From Paraburkholderia sp. PGU19 (GTDB taxonomy: Bacteria; Pseudomonadota; Gammaproteobacteria; Burkholderiales; Burkholderiaceae): a stretch of DNA of 64,000 nucleotides. The first letter of the stretch is position 1. Every line of letters begins with the position of its first letter. Location of the stretch: assembly GCF_013426915.1 (NCBI RefSeq), contig NZ_AP023181.1, forward strand, positions 62,001 to 126,000. Direction: 5' to 3'. This document shows, in pieces, positions 9,503 to 17,744 of the stretch. A program made the translations under genes and the position numbers. The notes below the pieces were generated by a model. That model was not told the DNA's origin. It searched no databases and was given only the letters and a program-made list of their open reading frames with translations.

Positions 9503-9958
9503 TCATGCCCGTATCCACGAGAAGTTACCCGACACGATCGCTTCGAACCGCTCGTCGCTGGCTTCGAGAATGCTCTGCTTCCAGTACGCGCCATGTTCCG
9601 AGTAGTGGGCGAGGAGATCGGCGAGGGTTTCGCCTGTCGGTGCATCGGCGAATGGCACGCGCACCAGCAGCACGACATTGCCATAGTCGGAATCGAGTCC
9701 GAGTTGCGCCTGGTCTTGCGCATACACGAGCAGATTCGCTTCGAGCATGAGCCGGTAGACGGTCGTGATGCGTCCCGCCGTCACTGCGCCGAAGTCGAAG
9801 CTCAGGTAGATCGCGTCCGGATCTTCGTCGAAACAGTCGAGCCGCACATCGAGCCCGCCCACTTCGATCGAATGTGTCTGCAACACGTGCTCGACGTCGG
9901 GCAAGCCGACAGCCTCGCACAGTGACGCAACGAGTTCTGCATAACGATCTTCACTCAC
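9503..9958 (-). CDS. hpaB: CesT-family T3SS chaperone, HpaB-like
   Basis: A 151-residue acidic protein with the alpha/beta layout of CesT/class I T3SS chaperones (DRYAELVASLCEAVGL at the start, then alternating strands and a C-terminal helix). In Xanthomonas the same position, directly after hrpD6-hrpE, is held by hpaB, the general exit-control chaperone that escorts effectors to HrcN. The product probably binds secreted substrates such as the harpins or the 629-residue protein near 48-50 kb. Translation starts at a GTG with a weak ribosome-binding site. The family call is good; the HpaB orthology rests mainly on gene order. Confidence 0.7.
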   Translation of the reverse strand: MSEDRYAELVASLCEAVGLPDVEHVLQTHSIEVGGLDVRLDCFDEDPDAIYLSFDFGAVTAGRITTVYRLMLEANLLVYAQDQAQLGLDSDYGNVVLLVRVPFADAPTGETLADLLAHYSEHGAYWKQSILEASDERFEAIVSGNFSWIRA

Positions 9959-10006
9959 GGTGCGAATACCCGCTCAAACAAAGGAGAATCCTGCAAGGCG
10001 TCGAAC

Positions 10007-10033
10007 GGCTGACCGCTGCGCGAGCGGTCAGCC
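10007..10033. other. Strong stem-loop between the pilin candidate and hpaB
   Basis: An 11-bp perfect inverted repeat (GGCTGACCGCT / AGCGGTCAGCC) with a 5-nt loop lies in the 83-bp gap between the pilin-candidate stop and the hpaB start. On the minus strand no T-run follows it, so it is not a classic intrinsic terminator. It may stabilise the upstream mRNA or lower expression of the downstream chaperone relative to the pilin. Confidence 0.6.
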
Positions 10034-10041
10034 AGCCTGCG

Positions 10042-10263
10042 TTACGATGCCTGCGCGGCCTTCTGGATGCTCGACGCACCCGACTTCATCGCTTCGCCGA
10101 GCGCCTGCAGCAGGCTTGCATTCGATTGCGCTTGCGCGATTTCGAGCTGCTGTTGGGCGTTGTTGTTGATCGTCGCTTCGGCGCTTGCCGTTGCGCTGCT
10201 CGAATTGACGCCGTTCGTGACGGCGCCCAGTGCGGATGTTGCTGCCGTTGCAATACCGGGCAT
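10042..10263 (-). CDS. Small Ala/Ser/Gln/Asn-rich protein, candidate Hrp pilus subunit
   Basis: A 73-residue protein without cysteine, tryptophan or proline-rich parts. The first half is rich in A, S, T and N; the second half (QQQLEIAQAQSNASLLQ and EAMKSGASS) is a likely amphipathic helix. It occupies the place of the Hrp pilin gene (hrpE in Xanthomonas, hrpY in Ralstonia), right after the HrpD6/HrpX-like gene. Size and composition suit a pilin or needle subunit secreted through the T3SS. A strong ribosome-binding site (AGGAGAG) precedes the ATG. I see no clear sequence similarity to known pilins, so the function is inferred from position and composition. Confidence 0.6.
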   Translation of the reverse strand: MPGIATAATSALGAVTNGVNSSSATASAEATINNNAQQQLEIAQAQSNASLLQALGEAMKSGASSIQKAAQAS

Positions 10264-10343
10264 GGTGGCTCTCCTGGAAAGTTCCGGCAGACGGTATGTC
10301 CAACCGGTGGTTGAAAAAGCGAATGAAATGAAGTTCGACGCAG

Positions 10344-10592
10344 TCAGCCGCGCAGCGCGTCCTCGCGCAACTGCCCGACGATGCGGCTCGCTGCGACGAG
10401 GCCGCGATAGATGCGGGCGCGCGCATCGCGGTCGGCGGCTGTGCCGTCGGGGGCGTGATTGAGTTGCTCGGCGCTCTCTTCGAGCGCCTTGCGCAGTTCG
10501 GCGACGCGCGCATCGGCGTCGGCGGCTGTCACGACGTTCTGCAACTGCATGAAGTGTTGCGCGTGGCGTTCAATGGCTTCGTACATGGTCAT
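10344..10592 (-). CDS. HrpD6/HrpX-like small T3SS protein
   Basis: An 82-residue, mostly helical, charged protein (QNVVTAADADARVAELRKAL, EESAEQL). It overlaps the end of sctD by 4 bp and precedes the pilin candidate, the slot of hrpD6 in Xanthomonas and hrpX in Ralstonia (about 80 residues each). The size also resembles small T3SS needle co-chaperones that keep the pilin or needle soluble. It is probably cytoplasmic. The exact role is not evident from sequence. Confidence 0.7.
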   Translation of the reverse strand: MTMYEAIERHAQHFMQLQNVVTAADADARVAELRKALEESAEQLNHAPDGTAADRDARARIYRGLVAASRIVGQLREDALRG

Positions 10593-11842
10593 CTCCGTAA
10601 CGTGTCGGCCGTCTGCGCGACGGACGTCTGGGGTGGGTCGAGCACATGCCGCGCGGCGGCAAGTCCGGTGAGCCGTTTTGCAAGCGGTGAGGGCGGCGGT
10701 TCGCTGACTGCCTTCGAAACGGGCGTCGTCGCATCGATTGCAGGCTGCTGGGTGTCGGCTGCTGCGGGCGCTGCGGCGTCGCTGGCCGCAGCGGGCGCGC
10801 TGGCGTTCGTGTCGTTGTCGAGAATGAAGATGTGCTTCACGCCATCGGGCGTTTGCGCATAGCGCACCGTATCCGACGACACGATCGCGATATAGCTCGC
10901 GCCCACCGGCGCATCAGCCTGCTCGGCGCCCGTTGCGTCGATGCGGATATCTTTCACGTTGGTAGGCAGGTCGGGACGGATACGCTTCACGCCTTGCTGT
11001 AACGCGTCCATGTCGACGTCCTTGCCCGCAATCGCAAATACGCCGCCGCCGTCGTAACGCACGCTGATGCCTGAAACGGGCAAGCTCTCGCCGATGCTGC
11101 GCCGGATCACTTCGGCGATGCCGTACTGCGCCTGCACATGCGGCGACGTGATCGCGGCAAGCAGGCGCCGCGCAGCGAGATTCTCAGATTCGTTCGCGAC
11201 GAGGCCGCGAACGAGCACACCACCGTGACCATCGAGGGAGGCGCGCAGCTCGTTCAGATGCGCGGCCGCGAACTCGCGGTTGACGTTTTCCATCGCGGCG
11301 ACGTCGTTGGGCAGCATCGATGCCTTCGCACGCGTCGTCATCGACAAGGCGCTGACACTCGCGATCACAATCAACGCCGCACAGGCCACGCCGAGCGCGA
11401 CGAAGGTGCGGCGCCGCGAGCGCTGCTGGCCGCGTTTGTCGTCCTCGGGCTGGCCGGGCTTTAATAGCGTCGACAGCAGCGCGAGATCGCTGGGCCATTC
11501 GACATCGTCAGGCCCGATGCAGATCACGCTCTGGTCGAACTGCATCGGCAGAAAGTCGAGCATGAAGACGGGTGCGGTGTCTTCGACTCGTTCGGCCTCT
11601 GCGGCTTGCGTGTCGGTTTCGTTGTGTGGCGCTTCATCGCTTGCATTAACGGCGGCCTCTTGCGCGGCGAGCCGCCGCACGGTCACGACGTCGCCGTCGC
11701 CGACTTCGACGATCGCGGACGGCCCCGGCCAGTCGGTGATGCGAATGTCGGCGTCGTCGTCCGCGTCGATCCGGTGAAGACCGGGGCCGAGCGGTGCGGT
11801 TGCGCCAGCATGAATACCCGTCAGGATGCGCAGTTGTTTCAT
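10589..11842 (-). CDS. sctD: T3SS inner-membrane ring protein SctD (HrpD5/HrpW type)
   Basis: A 417-residue bitopic protein of the SctD/YscD family that forms the outer of the two inner-membrane rings of the injectisome. The N-terminal 125 residues form a cytoplasmic FHA-like domain starting with LRILTGIHAGATAPLGPG. One transmembrane helix lies near residues 146-166, behind an Arg/Lys cluster. The periplasmic part (170-320) carries the ring-building modules, and a low-complexity Ala/Asp/Pro-rich tail ends the protein. Its place between hpaA and hrpD6-like genes matches hrpD5 of Xanthomonas and hrpW of Ralstonia. Confidence 0.88.
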   Translation of the reverse strand: MKQLRILTGIHAGATAPLGPGLHRIDADDDADIRITDWPGPSAIVEVGDGDVVTVRRLAAQEAAVNASDEAPHNETDTQAAEAERVEDTAPVFMLDFLPMQFDQSVICIGPDDVEWPSDLALLSTLLKPGQPEDDKRGQQRSRRRTFVALGVACAALIVIASVSALSMTTRAKASMLPNDVAAMENVNREFAAAHLNELRASLDGHGGVLVRGLVANESENLAARRLLAAITSPHVQAQYGIAEVIRRSIGESLPVSGISVRYDGGGVFAIAGKDVDMDALQQGVKRIRPDLPTNVKDIRIDATGAEQADAPVGASYIAIVSSDTVRYAQTPDGVKHIFILDNDTNASAPAAASDAAAPAAADTQQPAIDATTPVSKAVSEPPPSPLAKRLTGLAAARHVLDPPQTSVAQTADTLRR

Positions 11843-11978
11843 GAGTTCGGTCGGTCAGGCGGAGAAGCGAGGGCAGCTGTCGCGCTGTTTCGCTTCCTTC
11901 GATGAGTCGCAGATTAATGGACGCGTGGGCCGCGATATGTGTTGTTTGCGAAGGCACTCGCGCGTGCGCGAAGTGACG

Positions 11979-12935
11979 TTAAGTCGAGGATTCAGCGGGG
12001 CCAGCGGCATCGGATGGACGCGTGCTGCGCGCGCGTGCAATGCCACCGAGCGCCGCGTTCGCGCTCGCCGCGCGTCCTTCGCGGCCCGGCGACATTGGAC
12101 CGCCTGCGACGAGCGCAAGCAGCGGCGCAAGGACGTTGCAAGCCTCTTTCGACGTATTCGTACGGGCTGCCGTGGCTGGCGTCGTTGGCAACGCTTCGCC
12201 CGTCTGCCGACGCACGGCGGCACGCGCCGTGGCATCCATCAGCGACTGGCGGACCTGGGCGAGCGAGGCGAGCGGCAATGCGCCTTCCTGCCGCCGCAGC
12301 ACGCGCAATTGCGATAGCGCATCGTGCAGCGAGCGACCGGGCTTTAGCAACGCGTCGCACCAGGCACTGGCCAACGCTTCACGGCGCGATGAACCGGCGA
12401 GCGTCAGCGCATGCGCGGCAAATTCTGGCACGACGCCCGCTGCGCGCTTCGTACCGTCCGCGCCATCGAGCATGAGGTCGTCATCGTGCTTGCCACGTTG
12501 ATGCTGCTGTTGCTGTTCGTCCTGCTGCTGTCCACCGCCGCGCGAGCCGCCATTACCGCCGTCGCGTGACACGCGCAGTGCGGCGGCGCTTCGCTGACGG
12601 TCGGTGTTTCTCGCATTCTGAGACGCTCGCGTGTTGGTGCCGGAGCGGCCCGTCGTTGGCCGGCGTGTCTGAGCAAAGCGCGTCGCGGCTGCCTTGCCCT
12701 GGCGCTTCTTCAAAAGCGCTTTCGCAAGGCGCCGCGCATTCGCCGAGCGCGCCTGCCCCTGCAAATGCGCGTGATGCGCGTGGGCGAAGCGCACGTTATT
12801 GCGCAGCGACGTGGCAAAGCGCGCGCGCGTCTGCTGCCGCGCCGGTTCCGTCGCGCCCCGTTGCGTCTGCGCGGCCTCTTGCGTGGCCGACGTGCCTGAC
12901 GTCCCCGTGGCCGGACGAGAGTGAAGTGGGTTCAT
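11979..12935 (-). CDS. hpaA: HpaA/HrpV-like T3SS control protein
   Basis: A 318-residue protein with a strongly basic first 180 residues rich in R, Q, A and T, a Gly/Gln/His-rich linker (GGGQQQDEQQQQHQRGK) and an acidic-to-neutral folded C-terminal part from about residue 190. In Xanthomonas the gene between hrcS and hrpD5 is hpaA, a secreted control protein that works with HpaB; in Ralstonia it is hrpV. Basic clusters such as KALLKKRQGK resemble nuclear-localisation-type runs, as described for HpaA. The ATG at 12935 overlaps the hrcS stop (ATGA). Assignment rests on gene order and composition more than on sequence identity. Confidence 0.7.
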   Translation of the reverse strand: MNPLHSRPATGTSGTSATQEAAQTQRGATEPARQQTRARFATSLRNNVRFAHAHHAHLQGQARSANARRLAKALLKKRQGKAAATRFAQTRRPTTGRSGTNTRASQNARNTDRQRSAAALRVSRDGGNGGSRGGGQQQDEQQQQHQRGKHDDDLMLDGADGTKRAAGVVPEFAAHALTLAGSSRREALASAWCDALLKPGRSLHDALSQLRVLRRQEGALPLASLAQVRQSLMDATARAAVRRQTGEALPTTPATAARTNTSKEACNVLAPLLALVAGGPMSPGREGRAASANAALGGIARARSTRPSDAAGPAESST

Positions 12936-13195
12936 CGCTGCACGGCCGTCAGCAGCAACTGGTTCGCAAAGCGCAGGATCGCCGACGCACCGAGCGGCGC
13001 CACGACGACGAGCGCCACCACCACGGCAATCAGCTTGATGCCGAACGACAGCGTCTGATCCTGCAGCGACGTGATCGCCTGCAGGAACGACACCAGCAGG
13101 CCGACGCCAGCCGCGACGACCACGACGGGCAGCGACACGTACAGGCACAGCAGCAGCCCTTGCGTCGCGAGGCCGACGAGCGTATCGATAGTCAT
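12932..13195 (-). CDS. hrcS: T3SS export apparatus protein SctS (HrcS)
   Basis: An 87-residue protein with two transmembrane helices, the standard size for the SctS/FliQ family. Conserved features include LPVVVVAAGVGLLVSFLQAI and the loop SLQDQTLSFGIKL. With SctR and SctT it forms the export gate complex in the inner membrane. It is followed with a 4-bp overlap by hpaA and preceded by hrcR with a 30-bp gap. Confidence 0.95.
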   Translation of the reverse strand: MTIDTLVGLATQGLLLCLYVSLPVVVVAAGVGLLVSFLQAITSLQDQTLSFGIKLIAVVVALVVVAPLGASAILRFANQLLLTAVQR

Positions 13196-13225
13196 AGCAA
13201 GTCCGTAGTTGATGAAATGCGGCGC

Positions 13226-13882
13226 CTACCGGTAGCCGAGAATGAGGCCATGCATCAGCGTGGACCAGCCGTCCATCGCGACGAACAGCAGCAGCTTGAA
13301 CGGAATCGCGACGTTGGTCGGCTGCACCTGGTTCAGGCCCATCGCCATCAGCACATTCGCGATCACGAGATCGATGACGATAAAGCCGATGTAAAGCAGA
13401 AAGCCGATCTTGAAGGCGTCAGTGAGTTCCGTCAGCGTGAACGCGGGCGCGAGCACGATCAGGTCGGTGTCCTTCAGCGCCTTCGCCTGCTGCGCGGGCC
13501 ACAAGGCCGTCGCCGAGCGCAGGAAGAACTGCCGCTCGCGCGATTGCGCATGCGCTTCGAGGAAGGTGCGGAACGGCTCGCGCGCGGCGGCGATGCCCGC
13601 CGTCACGTTCTGCGTGACGTTGCCGGGCGCCTGGTTGGCCTGCATGCCCTGCATCGCGGAGAACGCGACGGGCGCCATGATGTACACCGAGACGATGATC
13701 GCGATGCCGTTGAGCACCATGTTCGGCGGCACCTGCTGGACACCGAGCGCGTTGCGCAGCAGCCCGAGCACGACGACGATCTTCATGTATGACGTGACCA
13801 CCATCGCGATGAACGGGATCACGCTGATCGCCAGCACGACGATCAGCAGCCCCGTGATGTCACCTGTCTGAATCGCCGGCAT
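13226..13882 (-). CDS. hrcR: T3SS export apparatus protein SctR (HrcR)
   Basis: A 218-residue membrane protein of the SctR/FliP family, part of the export gate. Conserved stretches include TSYMKIVVVLGLLRNALGVQQVPPNM, here shown in outline, the family's ALGVQQ-P motif, and C-terminal FKLLLFVAMDGW. The ATG at 13882 starts MPAIQTGDITG and overlaps the end of hrcQ by 23 bp; upstream in-frame starts would extend further into hrcQ and add a non-family sequence. Confidence 0.95.
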   Translation of the reverse strand: MPAIQTGDITGLLIVVLAISVIPFIAMVVTSYMKIVVVLGLLRNALGVQQVPPNMVLNGIAIIVSVYIMAPVAFSAMQGMQANQAPGNVTQNVTAGIAAAREPFRTFLEAHAQSRERQFFLRSATALWPAQQAKALKDTDLIVLAPAFTLTELTDAFKIGFLLYIGFIVIDLVIANVLMAMGLNQVQPTNVAIPFKLLLFVAMDGWSTLMHGLILGYR

Positions 13883-15053
13883 AAGCCATCCTCGTGATAC
13901 GTACGCCCAGATGTTCGCCGACACAGACGATCTCGCCATAGCCGACCGTTTGCCCATGCGTGACGAGACGCACGGGCGTATCGAGCACAGGCGCGGCCAG
14001 TTCGATCACATAGCCTGGGCGCAGCGCGGCGAGTTGCGCGAGCGGCAGCGCCACGCTGTCGATTTCGAATTGCACGGGCAGATCGAGCAGGCCGATATCG
14101 AGCGGAGCGTCTTCGCTGTCGTGCTGCCAATTGCCGTGCGCGTCGGGTTCGGTGGTTTCATCGGGCGCCACCGCGTCGGTTTCGTGCAGCGCTTCGCCGT
14201 CTCCGGGCAACGTGTCGGGCCAATCGGCCTGCAAGGGTTCTTCGTTCATGATGGGTTTCTCTTCTACAGTGACCTGCGTGCCGTCGATCACGACACACGC
14301 ATGAATGCGCCGCATACCCGTTGCCGTCGCGCCCCATGTGGCGCGCGCGGCGAACGCGGCGTTGCGGTTCAGCGCTTGCGCGACGGAAGGTGGGAAGGCG
14401 CGCAGCACGACATCGCCGGGACGAAGCGACTGCAATGCGGCAAGCGGAACATGCCGGGCGCCAAGCGCGATCGACCCAGCGACGCAGACTGGCGATGCTG
14501 AAGCGAACATTTCCGTTGCTTGACGCGACGGCAACGCGGCGAGCCGTTTATGCAGCACATCGAGCGTCGCGCCGGATGCGCCGATCGAAAGCCGATGCAC
14601 GACACCTTCATGCAGCAACGCGACGTCGAAGCGTTCGCCGCTCACAACGCCCGCAGGCGCGCGTTCCACCGACGCCACACGCCAGCGCCCCAGGCCCGCT
14701 GCCTGAAAGCGCTGCACGAGCGGCGCGAGCAGCGCGTTGGCGAGCGTGCTGCGCAATGCGTGCCGTGGGCGGTCGCCCGCGCTGGCCGCGACGATCTGCA
14801 ACGCGGGATAGCGCGCCAGATCGAGATCGATGTCGAGCGTGCCTTCCAGATGCGCGAGCACGATGCGGCCCGCTTCGTCGAAGGTCGTGTCGTGCGTGAC
14901 AGAAGGCGCGATTTCGAGCGCATCGATGGCGCCGAGCTGGCGCAACGCATCGAGATGACGCGCATCGCACAGAACCCGGGCGGCTCGCGCTGCATCGGGC
15001 GTGACGCGGCGCAGCTTCTCTGCATACGGATGTTCGGTAGACACAGTGGACAA
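13860..15053 (-). CDS. hrcQ: T3SS cytoplasmic C-ring (sorting platform) protein SctQ (HrcQ)
   Basis: A 397-residue protein of the SctQ/FliN family that forms the cytoplasmic sorting platform with SctK, SctL and SctN. The C-terminal 80 residues are a typical SpoA domain (LDLPVQFEIDSVALPLAQL, then RPGYVIELA and GEIVCVGEHLGVRITRM). A second SpoA-like region lies around residues 150-260. It begins 9 bp after hpaP and opens the second leftward gene block, which in Xanthomonas is the separate hrpD operon. A PIP box inside hpaP (15189-15213) could drive it independently. Confidence 0.92.
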   Translation of the reverse strand: MSTVSTEHPYAEKLRRVTPDAARAARVLCDARHLDALRQLGAIDALEIAPSVTHDTTFDEAGRIVLAHLEGTLDIDLDLARYPALQIVAASAGDRPRHALRSTLANALLAPLVQRFQAAGLGRWRVASVERAPAGVVSGERFDVALLHEGVVHRLSIGASGATLDVLHKRLAALPSRQATEMFASASPVCVAGSIALGARHVPLAALQSLRPGDVVLRAFPPSVAQALNRNAAFAARATWGATATGMRRIHACVVIDGTQVTVEEKPIMNEEPLQADWPDTLPGDGEALHETDAVAPDETTEPDAHGNWQHDSEDAPLDIGLLDLPVQFEIDSVALPLAQLAALRPGYVIELAAPVLDTPVRLVTHGQTVGYGEIVCVGEHLGVRITRMAYAGDSDR

Positions 15054-15062
15054 AGGCGCGAG

Positions 15063-15605
15063 CTAGTGGATAGTCAGTTCGAGCGTGCGTGCTTCGCCTT
15101 GCGAAGCGAGCACCTGGCGCAACTCGCGTTCGAGCAGGCCGGCATGATGCAAGAGTAGTTCGCGCGTATCAGCGGACTCGATGTCGAAGCGAAGCAAGAG
15201 AACCGAGGGCGAAAGCGTCAGATGCAACTGCGTGCCGGGCAGCCGCTGCGGATCGATGCGCATGGCCACTTCCCAGTGGCCGGCCTGCCGGATCGCGGGA
15301 TTCGACGCGAACTCGACGACATGCCGCGCGAGCACATGCGCGAGTTCGAGCATCTGTTGCTCGCGTCGCAGCACAGCGGCGACGACACGCTGACTCGCGC
15401 TGCCGATGCGTTGCGCGAGCGATTCTTCCGCAGGATGTTCCTGCTGAGCCTCGTCATCGAGCGACACCGCGAGAGGATCGTCGCGTCGCAAGAGCGCGGC
15501 GAAATCCGCATGCCGTGCGCGGCGCATGCGCGCGCCCGCCGAAGCAGGTGACGCCTGCGCGGGCGCCGCGATCACGCGCACGGGACGCGATGTGGTTCTC
15601 GACAT
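15063..15605 (-). CDS. hpaP: T3SS substrate-specificity switch protein, HpaP/HpaC (SctP) type
   Basis: A 180-residue protein with a basic, disordered N-terminus and a folded C-terminal half (residues 100-180, HWEVAMRIDPQRLPGTQLHLTL to the end) resembling the T3S4 region of SctP/FliK-like proteins. It lies between hrcV and hrcQ, as hpaP does in Xanthomonas and Ralstonia. Members interact with the cytoplasmic part of HrcU and switch secretion from early (pilin, rod) to late substrates. Gaps to both neighbours are under 10 bp. The call is good on position and moderate on sequence. Confidence 0.75.
   Translation of the reverse strand: MSRTTSRPVRVIAAPAQASPASAGARMRRARHADFAALLRRDDPLAVSLDDEAQQEHPAEESLAQRIGSASQRVVAAVLRREQQMLELAHVLARHVVEFASNPAIRQAGHWEVAMRIDPQRLPGTQLHLTLSPSVLLLRFDIESADTRELLLHHAGLLERELRQVLASQGEARTLELTIH
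15189..15213 (-). promoter_or_regulatory. PIP box inside hpaP, upstream of hrcQ
   Basis: On the minus strand the sequence reads TTCGC-N15-TTCGC, a perfect PIP/hrp_II box. A -10-like hexamer TACTCT (15157 down to 15152) starts exactly 31 nt downstream, as in Xanthomonas hrp promoters. It is about 135 bp upstream of the hrcQ ATG and lies within coding sequence. It would give the hrcQ-hpaB block its own HrpB/HrpX-dependent promoter. Confidence 0.7.
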
Positions 15606-15613
15606 GCGTTGCC

Positions 15614-17698
15614 TCAGGCCGTCACGTGGCCAATCGGCTGCAGTTCCAGATGGCCGCCGAGTTCCTGATATGAATAAACAGAGAGCCAGCCGAGCCGTCC
15701 TTCGATCATGCGCCGCACGTAGCGCCGGATATCCATCGACGTGACGAGCGCGATGCCGGGACGCGGCGCCAGCCCCGCAAACGACTCGATGCTGTCGACC
15801 AGAAAGTTGATCTGATCAGGCGGCAGCGCGAGGTAATTGCCCGTCGGCGTCTGCTTGATCGCCTGGCGAATATGCTGTTCGACGGGCGCGTCGAGCAGGA
15901 TCGCGGGCAGGATGCGCGCGCCGAGCGCGGCGCGATGCGCGAGAAAGCGCGCGAGATCGCCGCGCACGTACTCGGTCAGCATCAGCACGTCTTTCTCTTT
16001 CGGTCCCCACGCAATCAGGCTTTCCATGATGTTGCGGATATTGCGGATCGGGATCTGTTCTTCGAGCAGCCGCCGCAACACATCGGCGATACGCTGCGGC
16101 GGCAGCACTTTTTGCACTTCGGCGAGCAGACCCGGATACTCGATGCCAAGCTGTTCCTGAATCCATTGCACTTCATTGACGCCGAGAAATAGCGACGCAT
16201 TGCGACGGAGCAACTGCACGCAGACATGCGCGATCACCTGTTCGGCGCGCCAGCCAGACGTCTTGTCGGTGAGCGTGGCCCCGTCGTGCCAGTAGCTCGG
16301 CTGCGTCGTGCCGTCGATCGGTTCGCGCTGCTCGCAGCGTTCGGCGAGCGCCTGCGCCTGCGTGTCGTCTGGCTGTGCTGCCAGCCGTTGCGGCAGGTCG
16401 GCGAGCAGCACCTTGCCTTGCGGCAATTCGAGCGTGAACGATGGCACGTCGTGCATCAGGAACTCACAGGTGGACGGCGCGAGCTTCTCGCTGATCCACA
16501 TATGAATGCCCGGAAACGGCAAACCGAGTTCTTCCTGCAACGACGTGCGCTCGGTTTCGAACGCGTGATTGAGCCGGTCGACGGCGAGCCGTCCGCGCAA
16601 GTCCGGCGCAAGGCGCACGCCGAGCGCGCAGGAAAATGCGGGCGGCACGCTGGAGATAGCGGGCGTTTCGCTCTTCGCGCCTGCGCGCTGCATCGAACGC
16701 ACGGCTTCGAGGTCTTCGAATGCGCGCGATGAACCGCGCTTTTTCAGCTTCCAGGCTGTGAAGCCGAGAATGCCGCTCAACACCAGAAAAAGCGGCCACG
16801 GAAAGCCCGGCACGGCGGCGAACGCAACCAGCAGCAGCGCCGCGAAGCCGAGCGCGGGGGCGCTGCCCATCAGTTGCTTGCCGATCTCCGCGCCGAGCGA
16901 GCGCGGTTTCTCGTCGCGATCGTCGGCGACGCGCGTGATCATCACGCCTGCCGCAACGGACAGCAGCAACGCGGGCAATTGCGCGACCATCGCGTCACCC
17001 ACCGAGAGAATCGAAAAGCGGTTCGCCGCTTCGCCCGCCGTCATGCCGTGATACAGCACGCCCACGGCAAGACCCGCAACGATGTTGATCATCGTAATGA
17101 TCAGACCCGCGACGGCGTCGCCCTTGACGAACTTCATCGCGCCGTCCATGCCGCCGTGCAGCGCGCTTTCGAGCGCGAGCGTCGCGCGCTTGTGGCGCGC
17201 TTCGTCGGCGGTCAGCAGATTGGCGCGCAGGTCGGCATCGATGCTCATCTGCTTGCCGGGCATCGCGTCGAGCGTGAAGCGCGCGCCGACTTCCGCGACG
17301 CGCTCCGAGCCTTTGGCGATCACGATGAACTGCACCAGCGTGATGATGATGAAGACCACCATGCCGACCACCAGATTGCCGCCCACCACGAGCTTGCCGA
17401 AGCTGTCGATGATGTCGCCCGCTTCGGCATGCAGCAGGATCGATTTAGTTGACGCGATGCTGAGCGACAGACGGTAGAGCGTGGTGAACAGCAGGATCGA
17501 CGGAAATGCTGACAGCGAGACGACGCTCGGCACATAGAGCGTGATCATCAGCAGCGTGACGGCCGTGGCGATGTTCAGGCCGACGAGTATGTCGATCATG
17601 AAGAATGGCAGTGGCAGGATCATCAGCGAGACGATCGCGACGATCATCACGAGGATGCCGATCTCGCCGCCGGCGGGGAGTTTGAGTGTCTTGAGCAT
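15614..17698 (-). CDS. hrcV: T3SS major export gate protein SctV (HrcV)
   Basis: A 694-residue member of the SctV/FlhA family. The N-terminal half has about seven or eight transmembrane helices, with family segments FPSILLFTTLYRLSLSIAST and GARFTLDAMPGKQMSIDADL around residues 70-200. The C-terminal half (about 345-694) is the cytosolic domain that forms a nonameric ring and docks chaperones and substrates. The ATG at 17698 (MLKTLKLPAGGE) was taken; the upstream extension overlaps hrcU and is non-family. It follows hrcU with a 46-bp gap and precedes hpaP by 8 bp. Confidence 0.96.
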   Translation of the reverse strand: MLKTLKLPAGGEIGILVMIVAIVSLMILPLPFFMIDILVGLNIATAVTLLMITLYVPSVVSLSAFPSILLFTTLYRLSLSIASTKSILLHAEAGDIIDSFGKLVVGGNLVVGMVVFIIITLVQFIVIAKGSERVAEVGARFTLDAMPGKQMSIDADLRANLLTADEARHKRATLALESALHGGMDGAMKFVKGDAVAGLIITMINIVAGLAVGVLYHGMTAGEAANRFSILSVGDAMVAQLPALLLSVAAGVMITRVADDRDEKPRSLGAEIGKQLMGSAPALGFAALLLVAFAAVPGFPWPLFLVLSGILGFTAWKLKKRGSSRAFEDLEAVRSMQRAGAKSETPAISSVPPAFSCALGVRLAPDLRGRLAVDRLNHAFETERTSLQEELGLPFPGIHMWISEKLAPSTCEFLMHDVPSFTLELPQGKVLLADLPQRLAAQPDDTQAQALAERCEQREPIDGTTQPSYWHDGATLTDKTSGWRAEQVIAHVCVQLLRRNASLFLGVNEVQWIQEQLGIEYPGLLAEVQKVLPPQRIADVLRRLLEEQIPIRNIRNIMESLIAWGPKEKDVLMLTEYVRGDLARFLAHRAALGARILPAILLDAPVEQHIRQAIKQTPTGNYLALPPDQINFLVDSIESFAGLAPRPGIALVTSMDIRRYVRRMIEGRLGWLSVYSYQELGGHLELQPIGHVTA

Positions 17699-17744
17699 GA
17701 GCGTGTGTGGAGCGAAGCGGGAATGTGTAGAAGGCGGCGTGCGT

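Noticed and set aside
10300..10323. Imperfect PIP box before the pilin candidate
   Set aside because: One half-site is TTGG instead of TTCG, and the expected -10 position falls on the ribosome-binding site and start codon.
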